Counted from the first letter of the stretch, positions 54,452 to 62,376 are shown. The stretch is 64,000 nucleotides of DNA from Aliiroseovarius sp. (GCF_030148435.1 NZ_JASBTN010000024.1:37352-101351); one strand, 5' to 3'. Notes: generated by a model from the sequence alone, not told the origin. Numbers and translations are program-made.

Positions 54452-55642
54452 ATGGATTTCACCGCCACCAAAGCGCTTTTCGATCTGCCACCGGGCATGG
54501 TCTATCTGGACGGCAATTCCCTGGGCCCCCTGCCCCGAAGCGCGGCAGCCCGGGTGGCAAAGACGATGACCGAGGAATGGGGGCAGATGCTGATCACCGC
54601 CTGGAACCGCGCGGGCTGGATGGCGCAGCCGACGGCACTGGGGGATCGCATCGGAAGGCTGATCGGCGCCGGGCCCGGGTCTGTCACCACCGGCGACACC
54701 CTGTCGGTCAAGGTCTACCAGGCGCTGGCCGCCGCCCTGTCCTTGCGGCCCGACCGGCGGGTAATCCTGTCCGACACCGGCAACTTTCCCTCGGACCTTT
54801 ACATGGCGCAGGGGCTGTCCCGCGCGCTGGGGCACGGCCACAAGCTGGTGACTGTTGCCCCCGAGGAGGTGGCCGCGCGGATCGGCCCCGACGTGGCGGT
54901 GCTGATGCTGACCGAGGTGGATTATCGCACCGGCCGCCGCCACGACATGCCCGCACTGATCCGGGCCGCCCATGCGGCTGGCGCGCTGGTGATCTGGGAT
55001 CTGGCGCATTCGGCCGGCGCCCTGCCGGTGGACCTGTCGGGCTCTGGAGTCGATTTCGCCTGCGGATGCACCTACAAGTTCCTCAACGCAGGGCCCGGCG
55101 CGCCCGCCTTCATCTATGTCGCGCCGCGTCATCAGGGCGCCGTCGCCCCGGCCCTGTCGGGCTGGCTAGGCCATGAGGCGCCCTTTGCCTTCGACCCGGA
55201 CTATCGCCCCGGCATGGGGATCGAGCGCATGCGCGTGGGCACGCCGCCTGTATTGCAGATGGCTGCACTGGACGCGGCGCTGGAGATCTGGGACAGGGTC
55301 GACATGCAGGTGCTGCGCGCGCGCTCCATCGAGCTGTCCGAACGTTTCATCGCCGGGGTCGAAGCCATCTGCCCCGAACTGCGCCTCGCTTCCCCTCGCG
55401 ACCCGGAGAAGCGCGGCAGCCAGGTTTCGTTCCATTTCCACGAGGGCTACGCCGCGATGCAAGCGCTGATCGCGCGCGGTGTGGTCGGAGATTTCCGCGC
55501 GCCCGACATCATGCGTTTCGGGATCACGCCGCTCTATATCGACGAGGGCGATATCGACCGGGCCGTTGCGGTCATGGGGGAGGTCATGGGCGGGCGGCTT
55601 TGGGACCGCGAAGAGTACAGGACGCGTTCGGCTGTGACCTGA
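54452..55642 (+). CDS. kynU: Kynureninase
   Basis: 396 aa, PLP-dependent. Cleaves kynurenine to anthranilate plus alanine. Motifs: YLDGNSLGPLPRSAAARVAKTM, SDTGNFPSDLYMAQGL, WDLAHSAGALPVDLSGSGVDFACGCTYKFLNAGPGAPAFIYV with the PLP lysine in TYKF, and FGITPLYIDEGDID at the end. The ATG at 54452 has AGGAAAGGAA ahead. Neither tryptophan dioxygenase (kynA) nor formamidase genes lie in the window. Confidence 0.95.
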   Translation: MDFTATKALFDLPPGMVYLDGNSLGPLPRSAAARVAKTMTEEWGQMLITAWNRAGWMAQPTALGDRIGRLIGAGPGSVTTGDTLSVKVYQALAAALSLRPDRRVILSDTGNFPSDLYMAQGLSRALGHGHKLVTVAPEEVAARIGPDVAVLMLTEVDYRTGRRHDMPALIRAAHAAGALVIWDLAHSAGALPVDLSGSGVDFACGCTYKFLNAGPGAPAFIYVAPRHQGAVAPALSGWLGHEAPFAFDPDYRPGMGIERMRVGTPPVLQMAALDAALEIWDRVDMQVLRARSIELSERFIAGVEAICPELRLASPRDPEKRGSQVSFHFHEGYAAMQALIARGVVGDFRAPDIMRFGITPLYIDEGDIDRAVAVMGEVMGGRLWDREEYRTRSAVT

Positions 55643-55767
55643 GGCGGCTCGCCGACCGGTGGTGGATCGAATGCGCCGCGAGCGGTGCAAGCAATAATAT
55701 TGAATAGTTTTCACCTGCGGGGCGGTGGCCCACCTGTGGCGGGCGGTCGCTGCGCTCCATTTTCCTG

Positions 55768-55800
55768 CCTCCGGCGGGGATATTTGGAGAAAGGTGAAAG
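55768..55800 (+). repeat. Interspersed intergenic repeat, copy D
   Basis: GCCTCCGGCGGGGATATTTG (55768-55787) then GAGAAAGGTGAAAG lies in the gap between kynU and the PhyH-like gene. It shares the GGGATATTT plus GAAAGrTGAAA core with copies A-C but lacks the adjacent GGGGC-AGC-GCCCC hairpin. Confidence 0.6.
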
Positions 55801-55803
55801 GGC

Positions 55804-56571
55804 TCAGAGCCAGGCCGCCACGCCGCCCGGCAGGTCCGGGCGGAAATAGGCGATCATGCGGCCTTCGGGTCCGGCCGTCAGCCCGTCTGCCCAGGGGGCG
55901 ACCCCGTGCAGCGTGTGGCGGTGCAGCACATAGGCCTGGCCCGGTTTGGCCTCCAGCTCGATCCGGGGGCAACTGTCGAATACCTCGCGCCGAGCCGCCT
56001 GGTAGGCACCGGTCACATCATGGGCTTTCATCTTTTCCGGGGCCACTCCCTCGAACGCCTTTCGGAAAGCCGACTGCATGATCCGGTGGCTACCGTCCCA
56101 AAGGACAAACGGGCTGGCCGGCGTTTCCGTGAGCGGTACGCCCAGAAGCCAGGCATGCGCCTCGTCCACCCGGCGGCGGCGGTCCGGGCCGAATGGTTTC
56201 AACCCGTCCACATGGGCGCTGTCACGCCTGATACGGTAGCGATGTGCGGCCTCGCTCTCCTCCGTGCCCTGGCGCGGGTAGCCCGGGAACATGGTCGACA
56301 GCTGCGCCCGGTCAAGGGGCAGGTCGGCAAGGCTGCGGGCAAACCCCATCGCCGCGCCCTCCAGCGCCGGGCCTCCCGTAACACGCCCCTGACCGTCATT
56401 TTCCAGCGCATTGACCCCGACAAACCAGGTGTCGTCACAGCGCCACCAGGCAGCATGGGCGGGATCCTTCTGCGCGGCAATTGCCAGCGGGCGCACATGG
56501 TCGACCCAGGTCATGACCACCGGATCAAAACCGAATTTCGCCCAGCCGCTGGTCGCAAATTCGCTTACCAT
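55804..56571 (-). CDS. PhyH-like (predicted Fe(II)/2-oxoglutarate oxygenase fold) protein
   Basis: 255 aa. A HxD pair in RRDSAHVDGLKPFGPDRRR, a distal His in YVLHRHTLHGVAPWADG, and Arg in EGRMIAYFRP match the jelly-roll Fe(II)/2-oxoglutarate dioxygenase arrangement (as in phytanoyl-CoA dioxygenases). Family identity is inferred from these motifs only; substrate unknown. The ATG at 56571 overlaps the stop of the upstream TauE permease gene (ATGGTAA), so the two are coupled. The frame stays open upstream as a shadow of that permease. Confidence 0.6.
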   Translation of the reverse strand: MVSEFATSGWAKFGFDPVVMTWVDHVRPLAIAAQKDPAHAAWWRCDDTWFVGVNALENDGQGRVTGGPALEGAAMGFARSLADLPLDRAQLSTMFPGYPRQGTEESEAAHRYRIRRDSAHVDGLKPFGPDRRRRVDEAHAWLLGVPLTETPASPFVLWDGSHRIMQSAFRKAFEGVAPEKMKAHDVTGAYQAARREVFDSCPRIELEAKPGQAYVLHRHTLHGVAPWADGLTAGPEGRMIAYFRPDLPGGVAAWL

Positions 56572-57389
56572 CCCAGCGCCTTCCTGAGCATGTTCAGCGC
56601 CACCAGTGTCAGGAAGACCGCAAAGACGCGCTTCAGGGGTTTCGGGTCCATCGCATGGGCCAGACGGGCGCCATAGGGGGTGGTGATCAGGGTCATCGCG
56701 ATGGTCACGGTGAAGGCGGGCAGATTCACCGCTCCCACCGACCAGGGCAGCCGCGCCTCGGGCGCGATCGGCAGAAGCAGGAAACCGGCCACCGAGGGCA
56801 CGGCAATGATTACGCCAAAGCCCGCCGCCGTGGCCACGGCCCGGTGGATCGCCTGTCCGTAAAGGCTCATCAGCGGCACCCCGAAGGAGCCCCCGCCGAT
56901 CCCCATCAACACCGACAGAAAACCCAGCACCGGAGACAGGATCACGCGGCGCAGCCCACCCGGCATCTCGGCCCCAAGGCGCCATTCGGCCCGTCCCAGC
57001 CCCAGATAGGCCCCGATCGCCAGCCCCAGCACGCCGAAGACGCCCTGCAACACGACCGAACGCAGCCCAGCCGCCACCGCGACACCGACCAGCGCCCCCA
57101 GGGCAATCCCCGGTGCCCAGCCGCGCAGGATCGCCCAGTCCACCGCCCCCCTGCGATTGTGGCTTTGCACGGACCGCAGCGAGGTCACGATGATCGTCGC
57201 CAGTGACGTGCCCAGACAGATCTGCATCAGCTGGTCGGACCCATAGCCCAGCGCCGAAAACGCATAGAAGAAGGCTGGCACCAGGATGATGCCACCGCCC
57301 ACGCCCAACAGCCCGGCCATGACACCGGCAAAGGCGCCGATCACCATCAACAGGCCCAGCATCGGCAGAAGGGTTGAGATGTCAGGCAT
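56565..57389 (-). CDS. TauE/SafE (sulfite exporter-like) membrane permease
   Basis: 274 aa with eight helices. The family motifs are GVMAGLLGVGGGIILVPAFFY near the start and VLGFLSVLMGIGGGSFGVPLM in the second half. Members export sulfur-containing organic anions or related compounds; the actual substrate is unknown. The gene is translationally coupled to the PhyH-like gene (7-nt overlap). It lies 48 nt before the 3' end of dusA, on the same strand. Confidence 0.9.
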   Translation of the reverse strand: MPDISTLLPMLGLLMVIGAFAGVMAGLLGVGGGIILVPAFFYAFSALGYGSDQLMQICLGTSLATIIVTSLRSVQSHNRRGAVDWAILRGWAPGIALGALVGVAVAAGLRSVVLQGVFGVLGLAIGAYLGLGRAEWRLGAEMPGGLRRVILSPVLGFLSVLMGIGGGSFGVPLMSLYGQAIHRAVATAAGFGVIIAVPSVAGFLLLPIAPEARLPWSVGAVNLPAFTVTIAMTLITTPYGARLAHAMDPKPLKRVFAVFLTLVALNMLRKALGW

Positions 57390-57437
57390 GGTGTGGCTCC
57401 CGGCTTTGCCCCTTCCTAGACGATCCGCCGCAGGCCG

Positions 57438-58442
57438 TCAGCCCTCCACGGGCACGGTCTCGGGCACCGCTGCCAACGCCTCGCGCAAAAGCGGGATGCC
57501 GGCACCCGGTCTGGTCGCCCCTTCGGACAGGATACGCCGCCAGGCCCGTGCACCGGGGCGACCGGCAAACAGGCCCAGCATGTGCCGGGTGATCGAATGC
57601 AGACGGATCCCTTCGGCCAGGCGCGCCTCGATATAGGGGATCATTTCTTCGCCCACCTGATGCGCGGATTTCGGTGCGTGGTCCGCGCCGAAGATGCGCT
57701 GATCCGCCTCCAGCAGGACATCGGCAGGCTGGTGATAGGCGGCGCGGCCGATCATGACACCGTCCATCCGCTGCAGATGCGCCTCGGCTTCGTCCAGCGT
57801 GGAAATGCCGCCGTTGATCGACAGGTGCAGATCCGGGAACTCCGCCTTCATGCGATGCACCAAAGGGTAATCCAGCGGCGGGATTTCGCGGTTTTCCTTC
57901 GGCGAAAGCCCCTGCAACCAGGCCTTGCGCGCGTGCACGGCGATGCGGGTCACGCCCGCGCCGCGCATCCGGTCCAGGAAGTAGGGCAGCACGTCTTCCG
58001 CCACCTGGTCATCCACACCGATGCGGCATTTGACCGTGACCTCGACCCCGTCCGCGGCCTCGCCCATGGCCGCCATACAATCCGCAACCAGCCCCGGCGT
58101 CCTCATCAGGACCGCACCGAATGTGCCGGACTGCACCCGGTCCGAGGGGCAGCCCACATTCAGGTTCACCTCGTCATAGCCCCGGTCGACACAGAGCCGC
58201 GTGGCCGCCGCCAGCTCCACCGGGTCCGAGCCCCCCAGCTGCACGGCGACCGGGTGTTCCTCGGCATTGAAATCGAGCAGATGTACCGCCCCACCCCGCA
58301 CCAAAGCAGGGGCCGTCACCATCTCGGTATAAAACAACGTCTCGCGGCTCATCAGCCGGTGGAAATAGCGACAATGGCGGTCGGTCCAGTCCATCATCGG
58401 CGCCACGCTTAGGCGGGCGGCCTTTAGTGCGTTGTTTTTCAA
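57438..58442 (-). CDS. dusA: tRNA-dihydrouridine(20/20a) synthase
   Basis: 334 aa, FMN enzyme reducing uridine in the tRNA D-loop. LSVAPMMDWTDRHCRYFHRL near the start, the catalytic Cys in NLNVGCPSDRVQSGTFGAVLM, VHARKAWLQGLSPKENREIPPL and the Gly-rich ING(G)IST motif are all visible. The start is TTG at 58442 (KNNALKAARL follows), less usual than ATG. The upstream neighbour begins accessory DNA, and dusA 5' ends are known integration sites for islands, so the start region may have been altered by insertion. Confidence 0.95.
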   Translation of the reverse strand: MKNNALKAARLSVAPMMDWTDRHCRYFHRLMSRETLFYTEMVTAPALVRGGAVHLLDFNAEEHPVAVQLGGSDPVELAAATRLCVDRGYDEVNLNVGCPSDRVQSGTFGAVLMRTPGLVADCMAAMGEAADGVEVTVKCRIGVDDQVAEDVLPYFLDRMRGAGVTRIAVHARKAWLQGLSPKENREIPPLDYPLVHRMKAEFPDLHLSINGGISTLDEAEAHLQRMDGVMIGRAAYHQPADVLLEADQRIFGADHAPKSAHQVGEEMIPYIEARLAEGIRLHSITRHMLGLFAGRPGARAWRRILSEGATRPGAGIPLLREALAAVPETVPVEG

Positions 58443-58926
58443 AGCCTTAGCCCCACATTACCCTATTACCCATGTAGCACGATTTCCCCTGATTTCCGGT
58501 GATTTCGGCGGGTTTTCGGCGGTTTTCGATTCTGAGTTGCTACCGTGTAGCACACCCGAGCCGACAGGACACCGTCCCATCCTGGCGCTCCGCCACCCCC
58601 GGAAACCGCCCGCCCTGGATCTCTGATTGAACCGGGAAAATCGGCAATCAAACCCCAGAGTTATTTTCTCCGGGACGAATCGATTTCCTCTTCACCAAAA
58701 TGAAGAAGAAACTATCCATCATGACTTACATCGCCGACAGCACCAAGAACATGCTCGCCGTGATCACCGCGCAACAAGCTGCCCGCCAAAGCAGGCATTT
58801 TGCCGCCCGACCGTTGCTGGGTGCGACGCCACCTGTGAACAACCATGCACAGGCGGCAACGCAGAATAAAGCTGAACCAAGACCTGCCAGGGCCGCAAAG
58901 GCAGAAAGTAAGAAAAGGCCACAAAC
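58443..58926. other. Intergenic boundary between dusA and accessory island, with dyad and short repeats
   Basis: The first 260 nt after the dusA start have no convincing gene. Two TGTAGCAC copies (58473-58480 and 58546-58553) lie 73 nt apart. A perfect dyad TGCTAC-CGT-GTAGCA (58538-58552) and a purine-poor run of GATTTC/GGTTTTCGGC repeats (58481-58530) are seen. Such clusters can be integrase arm or core sites. A reading frame of 111 codons (58721-59056) partly overlaps the integrase fragment and is listed separately. Confidence 0.45.
58538..58552. promoter_or_regulatory. Perfect 6-bp dyad, possible integrase or regulator binding site
   Basis: TGCTAC, spacer CGT, GTAGCA form an exact palindrome 95 nt from the dusA start codon. 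The right arm lies in a TGTAGCAC octamer that recurs 73 nt away. Binding by an integrase or excisionase is an inference from location. Confidence 0.4.
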
Positions 58927-59056
58927 GTGGTCGAGTTCGATAAACCCTACATCGCCGAACGGATCACATCCGGTTGCCGCAAAACCTACAGGGTTCAGAT
59001 CCGCCGCCGCGTGGACGGAAAACAACGCAGCCTCTGCAAAACCTTCCGCCATCTGA
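58721..59056 (+). CDS. Uncertain small reading frame of the dusA-linked island
   Basis: The ATG at 58721 gives MTYIADSTKNMLAVITAQQA and a total of 111 codons, Ala/Pro/Lys-rich. No family is recognised. The last 130 nt overlap the better supported integrase-like frame starting at 58927, so only the first 68 codons are plausible as independent coding sequence. Low confidence. Confidence 0.28.
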   Translation: MTYIADSTKNMLAVITAQQAARQSRHFAARPLLGATPPVNNHAQAATQNKAEPRPARAAKAESKKRPQTWSSSINPTSPNGSHPVAAKPTGFRSAAAWTENNAASAKPSAI

Positions 59057-59175
59057 AAAACGCCAAGACATGGCGCAACAAGAAACTGGCGGAAATCGAA
59101 CTGCATGGGTTTCTTCCGCATACCAGTCAGCTCGGAAACCGTCTGATTTTCCACTGCATACCGGTTTTAGAATGA
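58927..59175 (+). pseudogene. Truncated tyrosine-recombinase (integrase), N-terminal DNA-binding part only
   Basis: 82 codons from GTG. RKTYRVQIRRRVDGKQRSLC followed by KTFRHLKNAKTWRNKKLAEI looks like the N-terminal beta-sheet arm-binding domain of tyrosine integrases, including those that target dusA. The core-binding and catalytic domains (R...HxxR...Y) are absent; the frame ends with an unrelated tail (HTSQLGNRLIF...) and stop. It lies about 485 nt from the dusA start, as expected for a dusA island, and is most likely a decayed remnant. Identification is by motif only. Confidence 0.55.
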
Positions 59176-59369
59176 GGGTGCGACCTTGGCAGGATATGCC
59201 GTCTGTTTGCAGGTTCTGTCCGCCCTTCCTCCGCGCCCAAACCTCCCCCCATAAATGGAGTCGGATCGGTCTGGGCGCTTTCCTGAATGCTGGAAAGAAC
59301 GGTGGCGCTTTTCACCGGTCAGGATTTGCGCAGGGGATATGCACCCACTGAAGTTGACATAATTTTTCA
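59176..59369. other. Intergenic stretch with no recognised feature
   Basis: This 194-nt gap lies between the integrase remnant and the 3' end of the disrupted dehydrogenase gene. I see no convincing gene, repeat or terminator in it; it includes a short AT-rich run (TAATTTTTCACTAACC) next to the dehydrogenase stop. Confidence 0.4.
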
Positions 59370-59958
59370 CTAACCTTTGAGTTGGTCAATAAGTTCTGCA
59401 AGTAGTACATCGTCCAATGGCGGGAGAACCATCGATGTTCCGGGGGCAAATTTTTGGGGATCACGAAGGTAAGCCATGAGCCTGGCCTCATCCCAGACAC
59501 CGTTGAGCTTTGCCAGAGCAGGCGAATATCTAAATCCTGGCACGGAGGCGATTTCGCGGCCCATCAGTCCAACGAGCGACGGCCCTGCCGGAACGCCGAA
59601 GGTCGGCTGGTGACAGCCTGAACAGAAGCGGTTGAACGCCGACAGCTTGGCACTAGGGCGCAGTTCCAGCAGCACACCTCGGTCGACCCACGCCACGATG
59701 GCACCATCAGGCAACTCTGCCAGATCACGTATCCTTTCCCCAAGAAACATAGGTTCGGAATAGACAATCCGGTCTCCCACAGGGCGCAGGCGGTACATCC
59801 TGTTGCCTCGCAGGGTCGCTAACAGAAGATCGCCTTTCCAACGCTCAAACATAGGCCCTTTGACTTCGATCATCGCCGCTGTCGCGACCGACGGCACGAA
59901 ACTTAATGCCGGTTCGGAAAAATCGCTGTGGTCAAACCCGTCGACGTTCAGCGGCCAA
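59370..59958 (-). pseudogene. C-terminal half of disrupted PQQ sugar dehydrogenase-cytochrome c fusion
   Basis: The segment carries the end of the beta-propeller (GDLLLATLRGNRMYRL, GERIRDLAELPDGAIVAWVD) and a cytochrome c domain with heme motif CSGCH in FNRFCSGCHQPTFGVPAGPSL, followed by GTSMVLPP, the Met-ligand region. The upstream half of the gene is at 60808-62093 and is separated by an IS element at 59963-60807. Joined at the single CTAG the two halves form one 624-codon frame. Confidence 0.85.
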
Positions 59959-59962
59959 CTAG
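59959..59962. repeat. Target-site duplication (left), CTAG
   Basis: The 4-bp CTAG flanks the left end of the IS element and is matched by CTAG at 60808-60811. CTAG-type (YTAR) duplication is characteristic of IS5-group insertions. The TAG inside it is also the transposase stop codon. Confidence 0.85.
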
Positions 59963-60728
59963 GCAGCGGACTCGTAAAACTTGCACCATAGCCTGATAGA
60001 CGCGAGTTTGATCATGGCCATGAAGTTGGCTGAAGTCTTCTCATAGCGTGTCGCGATCCGGCGGAATGAGGCTTTGAGCCGCCCAAAGAACCGCTCGATC
60101 TTGTTGCGCTCGCGGTAGATTTCGGCGTCAAATTCTGCGGGCAATTTGCGGTTAGCCTTGGGCGGGATTACGTCGATTGCGCCTTGTTCCCAGATCATCT
60201 CGCGGATCCAATCGGCGTCGTAGGCCTTGTCCGCGAGCACGTACTGTCCTGGCTGCAATCCATCCAAGAGCCGCGCGCAGGGCGGGGCGTCATGGGCTTG
60301 GCCCGGCGTCAGTTCGTAACGGATCGGCAGGCCGTCTTGATTGGTAAGTGCATGTATCTTTGTTGTTAATCCGCCCCGCGACCGCCCCATGCAACGACGC
60401 GTGTCGTTTTTTTGAGCGTCGCGGCAGAGTGATGCACCCGCACCGATGTTCCATCCACCATCACCATGTCCACGTTGTGGGCATCGGCAACCGCTTCCAT
60501 GATCCGGTCCCAGATGCCTGCATAGGTCCAGCGGTTGAAGCGGTTGTAGATCGTCGTGTAGGGGCCGTATTGCTCGGGCAAATCCCGCCACGGGATGCCC
60601 GTGCGCAGGACATAGAAGATGCCATTGATGACGCGTCGGTCATCCACACGTTTCACGCCGCGGCTCTTGTTCGGCAGAACCGCTTTGATGAATTCCCATT
60701 CCAAATCGCTCATGTCTGATCGCGCCAT
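59959..60728 (-). CDS. IS5-family (IS427-group) transposase, two overlapping frames with -1 frameshift
   Basis: Frame A (60728 to 60366) encodes the N-terminal domain (ARSDMSDLEWEFIKAVLPNK, VDGTSVRVHHSAA); frame B (down to 59959) encodes the rest (MGRSRGGLTTKIHALTNQDG, ADKAYDADW, ERNKIERFFGRLKASFRRIA). The DDE triad residues are Asp in MVDGTS, Asp in ADKAYD and Glu in NKIERFF. A run of seven A residues on the coding strand (60407-60413) lies where frame A must slip -1 to frame B, giving a 256-aa product that reads TLKKNDTRRCMGRSRGG. The stop codon is TAG in the flanking CTAG. Confidence 0.88.
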
Positions 60729-60807
60729 GTGACTACTCCCGCCGCTTGTTTGGCGCGAAAGGAATCACAAGTCGTTGGGAATATGAAGCTCTTTGCGGGT
60801 ACGCTGC
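59963..60807 (-). mobile_element. 845-bp IS5-family (IS427-group) insertion sequence
   Basis: The ends are GCAGCGGACTCGTAAA (left, 59963-59978) and, read from the right end on the minus strand, GCAGCGTACCCGCAAA (60807-60792), matching at 13 of 16 positions. CTAG duplications flank the element. A single transposase gene fills it. It lies inside a PQQ dehydrogenase gene whose frame becomes continuous if the element and one CTAG are removed. Confidence 0.9.
60407..60413 (-). other. Slippery A7 run for transposase -1 frameshift
   Basis: On the minus strand CTC AAA AAA ACG in frame A becomes CAA AAA AAC GAC in frame B. A run of seven adenines at this position is the usual slippery site of IS427-type transposases. 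No stimulatory structure was evaluated. Confidence 0.65.
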
Positions 60808-60811
60808 CTAG
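60808..60811. repeat. Target-site duplication (right), CTAG
   Basis: Right copy of the CTAG duplicated on insertion of the IS element; see the left copy at 59959-59962. Read on the minus strand, the dehydrogenase sequence runs ...GGGTCAACTAG and continues TTGGCCGCTG after the element. Confidence 0.85.
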
Positions 60812-62093
60812 TTGACCCGTAGTTGGTGCCGTACGTCACCAGCGGCCAACCGTAATTTGAGCCTTTACGAATCAGGTTGATTTCATCGCCGCCCTGCGGT
60901 CCATGTTCGGACGACCAAATCCGCCCTTCCTGTGTGACCACAAGTCCTTGCGGATTACGGTGTCCGATGCTGACAATTCGCGCAGTCCCGGCTTCTGGAT
61001 CTATCTGCCATATCTTGCCGTAGGAGTTGTCTTCTTCAGTCTGTGCATACGGCTTTGAACCGTCGAGCCCGCTGAAGCCTGTGTCGCCCAAGGTCAGCAA
61101 CAGGTCGCCGTCTGGCGCCCATGCAAGCTGACCCCCGGTTTCGCTATCGTCGAAAAGCCCCTCCGCATTCAGACACGGCTGGCTTTCATAGAGCTTCGTC
61201 CAGTCGCCCGCCGCTCGTGGCATGGCATCCCAACTCAGCGCAAGAACTGAAACGCGCATCGTGTAGCAGCGCTCTGTCGAGGACCACGCCTGATGCGCTG
61301 CAAACAGGCGCGTGGGTTTGTCTCCCGGCACGAATATGACGTCAGTCAGGCGAAGCCTCGGTGCACTTGCAGGACTATCAAAGTCCGCCAGATAAGCTGT
61401 TCGGTCAGCGGGTGGAGGCAAATCGAGCTTGAGCGCTGATCGACTACTCAGTTCCCCGGATCCTGCCAACCACTGAAAACTCCCGTCTCCACCGGCCACC
61501 AACAGACCCGCGGGCAACACCGCCAAAGCGCCACCATCTGCCGCAGGTGCTGTTACCAGACTCTCGAAGCGTCGCAATTCTAGCGGGTAAAGGGCGGTCC
61601 CGACAGTAGCCACCGAATTTTGGCCCGAGCGTGTTGATGTTAATTCAATCAGTAGTCCGAGGGTGCTTACCGCCGCCGAAATTCCGAGTACGGTCAGGCG
61701 CCCGCGCCATCCTAAATGTGGGGCCAAAGCTGCAAGCGCTGCGATGACGAGCGCCGTGAACAAGACGGTGCCCCCGGAAGTGAGCCCGATTTTGCGAAGA
61801 ACCAAATACCCTGCAGCCATCGCCAAGACAGTGAGGGAAACCCAAAGGCCAAGCAGCAACCTTTGTCGTGGTGTTGCCGCGATGATCACCAAAGACAATG
61901 CAAGATAAAAGCCGCTGATATACCCTATCAGAAGCCATAAATCGGACGGAGCTCGCCCGGCCCCGAGCGCAACTGCTGCAAGTACGGCAAGCAAAATCGT
62001 CACCAAACCATGCCAACTGCCCCAAGCCAATACCGCAGCTAAACTGATCGCAGGGTGTTGCTTTTCAGAATTAATCTCAGACAAATCAATCAT
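60808..62093 (-). pseudogene. N-terminal half of disrupted membrane-anchored PQQ sugar dehydrogenase
   Basis: About 428 codons before the insertion. Five hydrophobic segments come first (roughly residues 12-170, including ISLAAVLAWGSWHGL and LWLLIGYISGFYLALSLVII). A soluble glucose/sorbosone dehydrogenase-type beta-propeller follows with LTDVIFVPGDKPTRLF, GQLAWAPDGDLLLTLGDTGF, IGHRNPQGLVV, WSSEHGPQGGDEINLI and GSNYGWPLVTYGTNYG. PQQ-dependent periplasmic sugar oxidation is the family expectation. Because of the IS it now ends in 12 IS-derived codons and a stop at 60765. Starts at 62105 or 62120 are also possible. Confidence 0.82.
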
Positions 62094-62112
62094 CCTATCC
62101 CACATTACATAA

Positions 62113-62376
62113 CTACGCATTTGCGCGCTTAAGGTATTCCGCAAGCGCAACTTCCAATATGGCTTGGTGCGTCTGGTCTGTTTCGGCGGCATGAAGCCTC
62201 AGGCGCTTGTAGGTCTCGCCATCGAGGGCAAGCGTAAGCCGCTTCTCACCCGGTCGCTTAGTCGGTTTCTTGTCCTGGGTCGCGCCCTGCCCTGCCCAGC
62301 GTTGCGGGATGCCGGCATCGGTCGGTCGGCTTTCGGTGTTCAACAGGCCATCGAGGGCCACGGGTTTCTTAGCCAT
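62113..62376 (-). CDS. Ribbon-helix-helix DNA-binding protein, ParA partner
   Basis: 87 aa. The C-terminal half reads EKRLTLALDGETYKRLRLHAAETDQTHQAILEVALAEYLKRANA, a short beta strand followed by two helices as in ParG/CopG-type proteins; the N-terminal half is a flexible charged arm. It overlaps parA by 8 nt, the order and size typical of plasmid segregation operons (ParA plus small centromere-binding protein). AAAGGGAGT precedes the ATG. Binding sites may be the tandem octamers upstream of the operon. Confidence 0.72.
   Translation of the reverse strand: MAKKPVALDGLLNTESRPTDAGIPQRWAGQGATQDKKPTKRPGEKRLTLALDGETYKRLRLHAAETDQTHQAILEVALAEYLKRANA

Noticed and set aside
58473..58553. Possible CRISPR-type repeat array from the repeated TGTAGCAC octamers
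   Set aside because: Only two octamers, no regular spacer series; short repeats fit integrase-type sites better.
58726..59154. 142-codon minus-strand frame opposite the integrase fragment
   Set aside because: Hydrophobic translation arises from reading the opposite strand; the plus-strand integrase-like sequence explains the region better.
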